Shown here in pieces: positions 8,005 to 16,937 of a DNA stretch of 55,877 nucleotides. The position numbers were made by a program, and so were the translations under genes. Positions within the stretch are counted from its first letter, which is position 1. Each line of letters begins with the position of its first letter. Below the pieces are notes generated by a model that ran no database searches, was not told the origin of the DNA, and saw nothing but the letters and a program-made list of their open reading frames with translations. Source of the DNA: Desulfotignum sp. (GTDB taxonomy: Bacteria > Desulfobacterota > Desulfobacteria > Desulfobacterales > Desulfobacteraceae); assembly GCA_011389575.1 (NCBI GenBank), contig JAABUB010000012.1, positions 1-55,877 of the forward strand, written 5' to 3'.

Positions 8005-9423
8005 ATGAAAAAATTATATTGCTGCTGTTTTTTGGTATCCCTGCTTGTATTATGCCTGATTTTTCCAGGCACGGCCATGTGTGCAGAAGACAACAGCCTG
8101 CCTTTGAATGTGCATATATCAGAAACCTATGATGATGACCTGCCCGGGTTGCTCGAAAAAAAATATATCCGGGTTCTCACAACCCTTAACAGGACCAATT
8201 TTTATATTTCCGACGGGCATCTGGTGGGATATGAATATGCATTGATCAAAGGGTATGAAGCGTTTCTCAACAGCCGGATTGATCAGAACAGATTAAACGT
8301 CGTGCTGGAGTTTATTACGGTCTCCAGGGACCAGCTGATCCCCAAACTGGTCTCCGGGCATGGTGACATAGCGGCTGCAGGACTGACCATCACACCCGAA
8401 AGAAAAGCCAGGGTGCATTTTACAAAGCCTTATTTAACCGGGATAGATGAAGTGGTGATAACCCGGAAAGGAAAATTCCAGCCAGAAAATGTTTTTGATT
8501 TACGTGCAAAAAAAATCCATGTCCGCAAAAGCAGCAGCTACTATGACAGCCTGCGCAGACTGAATGAAAAATTGCGCAAAAACAACAAAAAACCGGTAAA
8601 GATAATTTTTCTCAATGAAGAACTGGAAACAGAAACCGCCCTGGAAATGGTTGACAGCGGCGCCATTGCCATCACTGTCGCAGACAGCCATATTGCCCGG
8701 GCATGGTCAGAAGTGCTTGAAAACATCGTGATTAATGAAAATGTGGTGCTGCGCAGAAATTCCAAAATTGCTTGGATGGTGCGAAAAAACAACCCGCTGT
8801 TGCTGTCCAGTCTTAATACATTTTTAGACACCCATAAAAAAGGGACCTTGCTGGGCAATATATATTTTAACCGGTATTATAATGATACCAGTGGCCTGAA
8901 AAATCCTCTGAACCCTGAAGAATGGGAAAAACTCAAACAATACAAAGGGATCATAAAAAAATATGCCAAAAAATATGATTTTGACTGGCTGCTCATTCTG
9001 GCAATGGCATTTCAGGAATCAGAGCTGGACCATAACCAAAAAAGCAGTGCCGGTGCAGTAGGCCTTATGCAGGTGTTGCCTGCAACAGCCATGGACAAAA
9101 ATATCGGCATCCCGCATGTGAACAGACTGGACAGCAATGTCCATGCCGGGGTCAAATATCTGGCCTTTCTCAGGGACCGCTACTTCAGTTCTGACAACAT
9201 ACCCCACAGGGACCAGATCCGGCTTTCACTGGCAGCCTACAATGCCGGTCCGGCCAATATCAGCAAAGCAAGAAAAATGGCAGAAAAAATGGGCCTGGAC
9301 AAAAACAAATGGTTCAGAAATGTTGAACTGGCAGCCCTTCGCACCATCGGTCGGGAAACAGTCCAGTATGTCAGTAACATCAACAAATATTATGTCCTCT
9401 ACCAGTCCATCCTGGCCGATTAA
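8005..9423 (+). CDS. MltF-like membrane-bound lytic murein transglycosylase
   Basis: 472 residues. A hydrophobic signal segment follows two lysines (MKKLYCCCFLVSLLVLC), so the protein is exported. Residues about 45-270 form a periplasmic solute-binding (SBP_bac_3) module (IRVLTTLNRTNFYI, DIAAAGLTITPERK), and residues about 315-470 form a transglycosylase SLT domain with catalytic Glu338 in FQESELDH, GAVGLMQVLP and LAAYNAGPANI. This order is that of MltF, which cleaves peptidoglycan to 1,6-anhydromuropeptides. The start at 8005 is chosen for AAAGG five bases upstream and for the signal peptide; the frame is open further upstream to 7936. Confidence 0.9.
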   Translation: MKKLYCCCFLVSLLVLCLIFPGTAMCAEDNSLPLNVHISETYDDDLPGLLEKKYIRVLTTLNRTNFYISDGHLVGYEYALIKGYEAFLNSRIDQNRLNVVLEFITVSRDQLIPKLVSGHGDIAAAGLTITPERKARVHFTKPYLTGIDEVVITRKGKFQPENVFDLRAKKIHVRKSSSYYDSLRRLNEKLRKNNKKPVKIIFLNEELETETALEMVDSGAIAITVADSHIARAWSEVLENIVINENVVLRRNSKIAWMVRKNNPLLLSSLNTFLDTHKKGTLLGNIYFNRYYNDTSGLKNPLNPEEWEKLKQYKGIIKKYAKKYDFDWLLILAMAFQESELDHNQKSSAGAVGLMQVLPATAMDKNIGIPHVNRLDSNVHAGVKYLAFLRDRYFSSDNIPHRDQIRLSLAAYNAGPANISKARKMAEKMGLDKNKWFRNVELAALRTIGRETVQYVSNINKYYVLYQSILAD

Positions 9424-9439
9424 CCGGCTGGCAGAACAA

Positions 9440-9622
9440 TTTTTTAGAATTGAAGGCAATACCCTTGTGGTTCAGGATATTGACATTCTGGACGGCACAC
9501 CATTGCTGGACATCAAACCCTATATACAAAAATTTGATGCGGTGGCAGACAGCTGTTCCGGATGGCTTTCGGCCAGCGAAGAGGATATCAGAAATAAACG
9601 CTCAGACGACAGGTTCAAATAA
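9440..9622 (+). pseudogene. C-terminal fragment of a TrmO/TsaA (tRNA-adenine N6-methyltransferase) gene
   Basis: Immediately after the transglycosylase stop, in another frame, an open stretch encodes FFRIEGNTLVVQDIDILDG then TPLLDIKPYI, ending in SGWLSASEEDI. This is the C-terminal signature of TrmO/YaeB proteins (a 'DxLDGTPxLDIKPY' block near the end of a ~130-230 residue protein). No start codon, no ribosome-binding site and none of the N-terminal TrmO motifs precede it; the DNA before it is transglycosylase coding sequence. It is best read as a remnant left by a deletion or rearrangement. Confidence 0.7.
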
Positions 9623-9708
9623 AGAACAGATATAGACAAAGGATGCAAGGGCAGCCACAGTGCATGAAAGCAAATATCTGCTGCATTGATAGATATGATC
9701 ATGCATAT

Positions 9709-12700
9709 TTACCTGTCATGATTCATCATTTTTTGTATCAATGCTTGTGGCGGCCGGTCAAAAAATACGCCTGATCCGGGAAGATCCGGGTGCATCCCCC
9801 GGATGAACAGATACAGTACACCGCCGAAATCACGGTCATGGTCATAATCTTTGCACCGCAGCGTCAGATACCGGTACAGGGCCATCACATACAAATGATA
9901 CTGCAGAATATAATGGTGTTCTTCCATGGCTGCAGTCATGGCGGCCAGACTGTAGTCAGCGTAGGTATCCCCCAGGAAATTGGATTTATAGTCAATGATA
10001 TAATACCGGCCCCGGACCCGGACCACAAGGTCAATGAATCCTTTGACAAATCCTGTGACACTGCCCTGGTCCAGGCCCCGCAGTCTGGCGGCATAGGCTT
10101 TCCGGTTCTTTTGGATGGAAAGCAGATCTGCCAGTCCTGGCAGATGCAGGGTATGTGCATCACATAAAAATTCAGCTTCTGTCAGCCGGTCGGTTCTGGC
10201 AACATTCCTGAGGCTGAATCCCTCGGGACCGGTCACAAGCTGTGTGGATACAATATCTGTTACTGCGGCCGTTGCCGGTGCCAAAAGCGCCGGATCCCCA
10301 AGCCCGAACCGGGGCAGATAGCGGGCGACACAAGCTGCCACATGTGCTGCATCCCCCTGAAAATCCATGTGCTCCAGGACAGCATGGAAAAAATCTCCGG
10401 ATCCGGCCCCCTTGGGAAATATCTGCAGACAAATGGCTGTATCTGCCACAGGAATACGGGTTGCAATATGTTCCCCCGGTGCTGCAATGTCTGTTTTTGG
10501 GGCCGGGGTGCCTCCCCTCGGGTTCGGTGTGTCTGTGCCCTCATCCGGGGTGACGATTGTCAGGTTCGGTGTATCTGTCCGCGGGTCCGGGGTGACCGCT
10601 GTCAGGTCTGATAGGTCTATCCCCGGGTCAGGAATGACGGATGCCCGGTTCGGATCAGGGACAGCCGTGCCACCCGGCTGTGCGGCAGCGCCTCGGGCCA
10701 GGGCACTGAAACTGGTGATGCCGTAAAAGGGCCTGATCTGCCGGGTCAGCTGTCTGGCATGCAGTTCAGGCAGCTGCTTTTTCTCATCCCATAAGGGCGT
10801 ATCCGGCCCGGGTGACGTCAGAAACTGTACACATATATTTTTTTGATCAGCAACCAGTGCCTGGAGATCTGCTGCCATGTCTGTATCATCTGCACATCCT
10901 TTGGGATGGACCATGCTGCCCAGGGCGGAATCTGCAATGCCTGAAATGCCGCACCAGAAAATGCGGCACATGGCCGAAGCCCGGGTCAAAGCCACATACA
11001 GCAGCCGCCGCTGTTCCGCTTTTTCCTCCAGGGTGTGCAGGGCCCGGGATTTTTCCATCCCGGCTGTATCAGGTCCATGATAATCTGTACTGCGCAGGTC
11101 CATGCACAGCTGCAGACCAGCATCCGGATCATGAAACAGCACAGGCCGGCTGGATACGGGCCTGGTGCCGGACCACAAATACGGAAGATAGACAATGGGG
11201 TATTCCAGGCCCTTGCTTTTGTGGATGGTGACAATGGTCACAGCCTGGCGGTCACTTTCCAGCCTGAGTTCATCTGTTGCTTCATCCCTGGTGTCGGCAA
11301 ACAACTGGCCCTGGTACCATCTCATGAGATAAAACATGGACAGATGCCGGTGCAGTTCCGCCTGGGCAGTCAGTTCCACCAGGTGATACAGATTGGTAAC
11401 CTCCCGTTCACTTATGCCGGCATCCGCCCGGAGCAGCCCGCCCGGAGAATGCAGCAGCGCCATGATCATGGCGATAAAGCCTTTTTTTTCCCAGATTTGT
11501 TTGTATTCCTGGAACCGTTCCTGCCACTGTTCAAGCACTTCTGGGGAAAGGGTCCAGAGCTGTGCCATGGAAAAACCGAACACAGATGTGGCCAGGGCCG
11601 CCTTCATGAAACTGATGCGGTCCGGTCGGAACACCGCCCATAAGATATCATTGAGTGCGACTGCCTGAGGAGAATCAAATACCGATCCTGTTTTGGAGAT
11701 AAAAGCGGCAATATTCTTCTGTGCCAGGGCTGTGTGTACATCTTCGGCCTCCTGGTTGGTGCGCACCAGAACAGCCATATCTCCGGGGGTGACAGGAACA
11801 GGCACGCCTGATTTGTTCAAAAGCGTGTATCCGGCAGTCAAGTCCCGAAGTATTTCTCCGGCCACAATTTTCGGGATCAGGAATTTCGCATTCTGTTTTG
11901 TCACATATCCCTGCCGGTCCACATCCAGATCATCTCTGGGTACAAACGAAAACTGCAAAGGCACAGCCACGTTGTTTTCATTGTCTTGCAGGCGGTTTTC
12001 AGCCGTATCCGGGGTCCCCACCCGGGTAAAACCGATGTCGTCAAACAAAAACGGACAGGATGCCGCACAGAACAGGTCATTGACCGCCTGTACCAGCAGC
12101 GGAGAAGACCGGAAGTTCTTTTCCAGGGTGAACATCTGGTCACTGTCCCTGCAGGCGGCAAGATAGGCAAAAATATCCCCGCCCCTGAAAGCATAAATAG
12201 CCTGCTTGGGATCTCCGATCATGAAAAACGGCCGGGTGCCACCGAACCTGGATGGGGCCTTTGCAAACAGGGTGGAAAAAATCCGGTACTGGGCCGGGTC
12301 TGTGTCCTGGAACTCATCGATCAGGCATGCCTCATATTTTTTCTGCACCGCCGAGATGAGCTGTTTTTTCCCGAAAGTGTTCAGGGCACAGGCCAGGTCA
12401 TTGACCAGGTCATCAAAAAAGCATTGCCCCTGGTGCTGTTTCATCCGGGCAAGTTCCTGTTCATAAAACTGTGGAAAATCACATTTCAGGCTGATTACAT
12501 TGGTTTCCATTATCTGATAGAGATCAGACAACTCTTTGCACAGATCAAAAAACAGATGTTCCGGCGGATCTGCACCGGCCTTTGTCTTTTCCTTCATGCG
12601 GGCAGGGGTGAATTTATACAGGCTGTCGCCTTTTTCCGTCATGACAAACAGGGCATCTTCCCCCTGGGTCCCACATTTTTCCAATGCTGCCCCCAGCCAG

Positions 12701-13446
12701 ACCGGCACGTTTTTTTTGGAATAACTGCGCTTGTCCAGCCCGGTATGGGCCTGGATCAGGTCAGCCACCCCCCGGGCATCCTCTGCCAGGCAGGCATGTA
12801 TCCGGACCACAATCTGCCGGTACCGGTCACAGACCCGGGTAAACGCGGATGGCGCAGGAATGATGCACAGGCCCGGCCGGACAACCGCCGGCTGCATGTC
12901 CCGGGCCAGGGTTTCGGGAGTGATGCCTTTGTGGGCCAGAAGCCTGAGCATCAGGGGATCCAGGTCATTGATCCTGGCCATGAAAAAATCCATGCTCACC
13001 TGGCGCAGAAAACCTGTCTGGTCTGCCAGAAGCGCCATGTCAAAGGCACTGCCTGTTTCAAAGGCATGCTCCTTGAGGGTCTGCAGGCAAAAGGAATGGA
13101 TGGTCATGATGGCGGCCTGGTCAAAACAGGTGAGTGCCAGGCTGATGCGCCGGCATACCAGGCCGGGGTCGGCCATGCCTGCCAGAAACTGCACCAGGTC
13201 ATCATTTTCTTTACCTGCCGCACGCAGCCCTGCCAGGGCCCGGGAAAGGCGCATGCGGATGCGCAGCTTGAGTTCCGCTGCCGCAGCTTCGGTAAAGGTC
13301 ACCACCAGAATGGATTCAACAGGATACCCGGCTGCAATGAGGCGCACCACCAGGGTGGTGATGGTGTAGGTCTTGCCCGTGCCTGCACTGGCTTCAATCA
13401 GGGTGGTTTTCTGAAGGTCCAGTGTAAAGGGATCCAGGGGTATCAT
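9709..13446 (-). CDS. recB: exodeoxyribonuclease V subunit RecB (helicase-nuclease)
   Basis: 1245-residue SF1A helicase fused to a nuclease, the catalytic subunit of RecBCD for double-strand break repair. Walker A EASAGTGKT is at residues about 18-26, Walker B is ACLIDEFQDTDPAQ, motif III is MIGDPKQAIYAFRGGDI, and VTIHKSKGLEYPIVYLPYLW and RRLLYVALTRA are motifs V-VI. The C-terminal nuclease shows GFIDLVV and YIIDYKSNF, with active-site Asp and Lys. Length fits E. coli RecB (1180) plus an unusual proline/threonine/aspartate-rich linker with four 14-residue repeats between helicase and nuclease. It overlaps recC by four bases; no recD follows. Confidence 0.95.
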   Translation of the reverse strand: MIPLDPFTLDLQKTTLIEASAGTGKTYTITTLVVRLIAAGYPVESILVVTFTEAAAAELKLRIRMRLSRALAGLRAAGKENDDLVQFLAGMADPGLVCRRISLALTCFDQAAIMTIHSFCLQTLKEHAFETGSAFDMALLADQTGFLRQVSMDFFMARINDLDPLMLRLLAHKGITPETLARDMQPAVVRPGLCIIPAPSAFTRVCDRYRQIVVRIHACLAEDARGVADLIQAHTGLDKRSYSKKNVPVWLGAALEKCGTQGEDALFVMTEKGDSLYKFTPARMKEKTKAGADPPEHLFFDLCKELSDLYQIMETNVISLKCDFPQFYEQELARMKQHQGQCFFDDLVNDLACALNTFGKKQLISAVQKKYEACLIDEFQDTDPAQYRIFSTLFAKAPSRFGGTRPFFMIGDPKQAIYAFRGGDIFAYLAACRDSDQMFTLEKNFRSSPLLVQAVNDLFCAASCPFLFDDIGFTRVGTPDTAENRLQDNENNVAVPLQFSFVPRDDLDVDRQGYVTKQNAKFLIPKIVAGEILRDLTAGYTLLNKSGVPVPVTPGDMAVLVRTNQEAEDVHTALAQKNIAAFISKTGSVFDSPQAVALNDILWAVFRPDRISFMKAALATSVFGFSMAQLWTLSPEVLEQWQERFQEYKQIWEKKGFIAMIMALLHSPGGLLRADAGISEREVTNLYHLVELTAQAELHRHLSMFYLMRWYQGQLFADTRDEATDELRLESDRQAVTIVTIHKSKGLEYPIVYLPYLWSGTRPVSSRPVLFHDPDAGLQLCMDLRSTDYHGPDTAGMEKSRALHTLEEKAEQRRLLYVALTRASAMCRIFWCGISGIADSALGSMVHPKGCADDTDMAADLQALVADQKNICVQFLTSPGPDTPLWDEKKQLPELHARQLTRQIRPFYGITSFSALARGAAAQPGGTAVPDPNRASVIPDPGIDLSDLTAVTPDPRTDTPNLTIVTPDEGTDTPNPRGGTPAPKTDIAAPGEHIATRIPVADTAICLQIFPKGAGSGDFFHAVLEHMDFQGDAAHVAACVARYLPRFGLGDPALLAPATAAVTDIVSTQLVTGPEGFSLRNVARTDRLTEAEFLCDAHTLHLPGLADLLSIQKNRKAYAARLRGLDQGSVTGFVKGFIDLVVRVRGRYYIIDYKSNFLGDTYADYSLAAMTAAMEEHHYILQYHLYVMALYRYLTLRCKDYDHDRDFGGVLYLFIRGMHPDLPGSGVFFDRPPQALIQKMMNHDR
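10495..10680 (-). repeat. 42-bp imperfect tandem repeats inside recB
   Basis: Four consecutive 42-base units encode 14-residue repeats of the form (T/I)P-D-P-x-x-D-x-x-x-L-T-x-V: IPDPGIDLSDLTAV, TPDPRTDTPNLTIV, TPDEGTDTPNPRGG and TPAPKTDIAAPGEH. They lie in the linker between helicase and nuclease domains. The period is a multiple of three, so copy number can change without breaking the frame. Confidence 0.8.
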
Positions 13447-16400
13447 GGGTCGGGCTCCATATGTTCCAGCAGGGACCGGTATACCAAAAGCCCATTGTCC
13501 ACAAGCCCGGATGCCAGAAGCTGGTCCGGAGACTCAAAGGGATCGGACCGGCTGGCAAGCCAGGCAGCTGCATACCGGTCTGTTTTTTCTCCGGTTTTGT
13601 TGTAGGCGCTGAACCAGGCAGGCCCGGCCGCCTTCAGGGCCGGACCAAGGGTATCTTTTGTTACTTCATAGTTGTTTTTCGCCAGGATTTTTGCCAGAAC
13701 AAAACAGGTCTCCGGAAAAAATGCCCAGGCCTGGCGCAGCCCTTTTTCATATATGGACACCAGATCAGATAAAATGGTTTTGGCCCGGCCCCCTGTCGAC
13801 AAAAATTTCTGGACAACCGCGGGCTGCCTGGCTTTGGGATCCCGACCAATGATCCTGGTTTCCACAGGGGTCTCCGGCACTGCCAGGGTAAGGGCCAGAT
13901 GGATGATCCAGTTCTTGAGCAGGCGGCGGGCATTGATGCGTCCAACCCCTGCAACACACCGAATAATACCGCCATCATTGGCAAACAGGTCTGAAACAGG
14001 GCCAAAAATCCGTGTGTTTTTCAGGACAAAATCAATGTTTATCGGATCCAGCCGGGTTTCAGGCATATGCTGTTGCGCCAGAACTTTTACGGGAAGGGTT
14101 GTTTCCACAACCGACTGCCACTGCAGCCTGCCCTGATTGCCTAAAGGCAGGTGCCCCCCTGCCCGCACCAGAGGGTACCATGCCTGTGCGGCATTCATGG
14201 CAGCATCCGTTTTTTTTTCCAGGATCCAGGTTCCCAGATGGTACCGAACCAGTCCGGACACCTGGAACGGTTCTCTGTCAGGCAGCGGTTCTTCCACCAG
14301 GGGAAATTCCATGGCCAGAGATGTTGTGCAGAACAGTTCCAGGGGATTTCGGAAAAACCGGTTCAGAGCTGCAAGGGTCACGGGTGCTGCCGCATCCTGG
14401 GGAAACCGGTTCTTCAGGGTTTGATCCTGGAAGCGCTGATCTTCTTGTGTCCGGCTGTCTTTTCCTGCCGGGCCACACATGGAACAGGCAATGGCACACT
14501 GGTGTTGGGAATAGGAAAAAAAATCCAGGTTCCGGTCAAAATAGGCCTGGCTGAAGCCGTGCAAAGGATGGGTAAACCACCACATGTATCCGGGCGCAAA
14601 CACAAAGCTGTTTTCCATGACATCAGCCAGTTCACTGACCATCCCGGAACAGGGAATGGGGGCATTGTCTTTGATGCTCATGCCGGTATAGGTTATGATC
14701 AGCCGTTGCCGGGCGGACAGCAGGGTTTCCAGAAACAGGTACCGGTCTTCATCCCTGATATTTTTGTCCCCTGCCCCGGGAAAGGCCGATATGAGATCAA
14801 ATCCCGGGGCAAACACTTTTCTGGGAAAAGATGCCTCATCCATGCCCATGAGAGCCACCACCTTGAAGGGGATGCTGCGCATGGGCATCAGATTGCAGAA
14901 CGTGATGCCCCCGGCCAGAAAACTGCCCCGGGCTATGGACTGGTCCAGCCGGGTAATCAGCATATCCTGGATAGCTTCAAAGGACAGTTCACCAGTATAT
15001 CCGCCCTGATCCGCACCATAAGACAGGTGTTCACATGTCTGGACAATATACCTGATATCTGCCTGACTGGATTCATCTGATGCCATCATGCCGAAAACCA
15101 GACCGGTGAACACAGCCTCCCATCGGGAAGGGGATTTTTTGCCCTCCAGTTCGGCCAGATGATGAAACAGGGTATGGCAAAAATGCGCAAACCGTCCCAG
15201 AATATCTGCGTCCAGGCCTTCGAAATAGGGACAGGGCAGCACACTGCCCACCAGCTCCTCGCAGGTTCGGGGCATGGCATACCCCATAAACAGGCGCTGA
15301 AAACCGAACTGCCAGGTGTTTTCCAAAAATCCTTTGCCCGCAACCGCCTGGCGGTGGTCCATATCTTTTCCCCAGAGGATGCCGGCCTGGCTCACCATCT
15401 GTTCAAGGTTCTGGATCTCGGTGTGGGATATACCGAATTTTTCAGCTATGACAGGGCACAAAAGCAGATCCAGAACCCGGGACTGCTCCAGGCGTGATCC
15501 TTTCATGTCCAGAATCTTTAAAAAAGCCCCGATGGTGGAAGATTCGGTTGCCTGCCGCCGGTCGGAAATGCTGTAAGGCAACGGATGCTCCAGGGAAAAT
15601 ACCGCTTCTATATACGGGGCATAGGCCTCGATATCAGGCATCATCACCACCACCTCATGGGGGGCGAGATCGGGATTGCGGACAAATTCATCCAGAAGCA
15701 GATCCTTTAACACCTGGGCCTCCCGCATGGGGGAATGGCAGGCATGAACACAGATGGAGCCATCATTTTCCGCCACAGACACAGGGTCGTGTTCACCGCC
15801 TCGGCCCCGGTCCACCAGGTGCAGAATATCTGACTGCATCTGGTGCAGCATGCAGGCAGGGGCTTTATCCAGGACCGGGTCCATGAACAGGTCCCCGAAT
15901 GGTTCCAGGTAGGGAAATGCTTCCAGACCGGCATGAAACTGTCTGCCGGACCGGCCCAGAGATGCCAGCAGGGGATTGGTGCTCTCGTAATGGCTGTCTG
16001 CCGGATCTGTTTTTTTTTCTGCATGGGTTTCCAGGGCAAGCCGTTCCATGTGTCTGGGAGAAGCAATATCAAAAAAGAACTGGTTGGACGGGGTCAGCAA
16101 AAACAAAAACACATCTGTGTCCAAAGCTGAGAGCAATTCTGTAAATGAAGGCGGCACCATGGACAAGCCGAACAGGCAGATGCGGTCCGGCAGGCCGGAC
16201 AGCTTTTTGTTAGCAGCCGCATCCAGCAGGGCATCCATCTGCGTTGGCAGAGAGGGGGTTTCTCTTTTTTCCACAATGCTGCGCCACAGCACCGCCTGCC
16301 ATTTTTCCGCTGAATTTCCCGGATATTGCGGCCCGGCATGCTGTTCCCAGGCCATGAGCATTTTTGGGCGGTAGACCTGGTAGTCATCCATAACAGAGGC

Positions 16401-16787
16401 AATCCTGGAGGCCAGCTGCACCTGTTTTTTCCCTGTGGCATCATCTGAAAAATAGGTGGTCAGGTCATTGAAAACAGGGGTTTCAACAGCATTGTCAAGC
16501 TGGGCCATCACCGACCAGATCAGGGTATCTTCATCCACAGCCGGTATTTTCTGAAGATCCTGGTTTTGGTCTAAAAAATGCTGGATGATTTCCCTGGGAA
16601 ACAAAAATTTCATATTGGCACTGATACCCAGAATATCAGCCAGACGCAGGGAGATCCACTGCTTCATTCCCCGGGACTGAATCCCGATCCATTCAGGGGT
16701 GAACGGATCATCCGGTCCCCGGGCAACAAGTGCTGCCAGTGCCTCCATGAGCACTTCCATGCGGTTGCTTTTGACCAGATTGAGCAA
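13443..16787 (-). CDS. recC: exodeoxyribonuclease V subunit RecC
   Basis: 1114-residue RecC, the inactivated helicase-like subunit that recognises Chi and splits the duplex. The N-terminal block IGIQSRGMKQWISLRLAD and the FLFPREIIQHFLD segment match RecC N termini. Later 'FCNLMPMRSIPFKVVALMGMD', 'DEDRYLFLETLLSARQRLIITYTG' and 'PVTLAALNRFFRNP' are RecC-typical. Its stop overlaps the recB start (ATGA). Start at 16787 gives the canonical N terminus; the upstream 150 bases to the divergent DUF4139 gene are AT-rich and presumably hold promoters in both directions. Confidence 0.94.
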   Translation of the reverse strand: MLNLVKSNRMEVLMEALAALVARGPDDPFTPEWIGIQSRGMKQWISLRLADILGISANMKFLFPREIIQHFLDQNQDLQKIPAVDEDTLIWSVMAQLDNAVETPVFNDLTTYFSDDATGKKQVQLASRIASVMDDYQVYRPKMLMAWEQHAGPQYPGNSAEKWQAVLWRSIVEKRETPSLPTQMDALLDAAANKKLSGLPDRICLFGLSMVPPSFTELLSALDTDVFLFLLTPSNQFFFDIASPRHMERLALETHAEKKTDPADSHYESTNPLLASLGRSGRQFHAGLEAFPYLEPFGDLFMDPVLDKAPACMLHQMQSDILHLVDRGRGGEHDPVSVAENDGSICVHACHSPMREAQVLKDLLLDEFVRNPDLAPHEVVVMMPDIEAYAPYIEAVFSLEHPLPYSISDRRQATESSTIGAFLKILDMKGSRLEQSRVLDLLLCPVIAEKFGISHTEIQNLEQMVSQAGILWGKDMDHRQAVAGKGFLENTWQFGFQRLFMGYAMPRTCEELVGSVLPCPYFEGLDADILGRFAHFCHTLFHHLAELEGKKSPSRWEAVFTGLVFGMMASDESSQADIRYIVQTCEHLSYGADQGGYTGELSFEAIQDMLITRLDQSIARGSFLAGGITFCNLMPMRSIPFKVVALMGMDEASFPRKVFAPGFDLISAFPGAGDKNIRDEDRYLFLETLLSARQRLIITYTGMSIKDNAPIPCSGMVSELADVMENSFVFAPGYMWWFTHPLHGFSQAYFDRNLDFFSYSQHQCAIACSMCGPAGKDSRTQEDQRFQDQTLKNRFPQDAAAPVTLAALNRFFRNPLELFCTTSLAMEFPLVEEPLPDREPFQVSGLVRYHLGTWILEKKTDAAMNAAQAWYPLVRAGGHLPLGNQGRLQWQSVVETTLPVKVLAQQHMPETRLDPINIDFVLKNTRIFGPVSDLFANDGGIIRCVAGVGRINARRLLKNWIIHLALTLAVPETPVETRIIGRDPKARQPAVVQKFLSTGGRAKTILSDLVSIYEKGLRQAWAFFPETCFVLAKILAKNNYEVTKDTLGPALKAAGPAWFSAYNKTGEKTDRYAAAWLASRSDPFESPDQLLASGLVDNGLLVYRSLLEHMEPDP

Positions 16788-16937
16788 AAAAATTCCTTGA
16801 AAAAAAAATGATTTTTACAGCTGCAGGCACCATACCAGACCCGGCCTGGGCAATCAAACCAAAATCATTTGTTCTATGGTTTTTTTTGCGGGTATGGTAT
16901 TTTAAAAAAATAATTTTTCATTGGAGATTTCTTTGCC

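Noticed and set aside
7588-8093. Several short open frames on both strands over the 6S-like region
   Set aside because: They overlap each other and the base-paired arms of the structured RNA, and lack start signals.
11986-13605. Long open frame (539 codons) on the plus strand opposite recB/recC
   Set aside because: It lies wholly antisense to conserved helicase sequence, has no ribosome-binding site and its translation has no recognisable domain; it is a by-product of the codon bias of the real gene.
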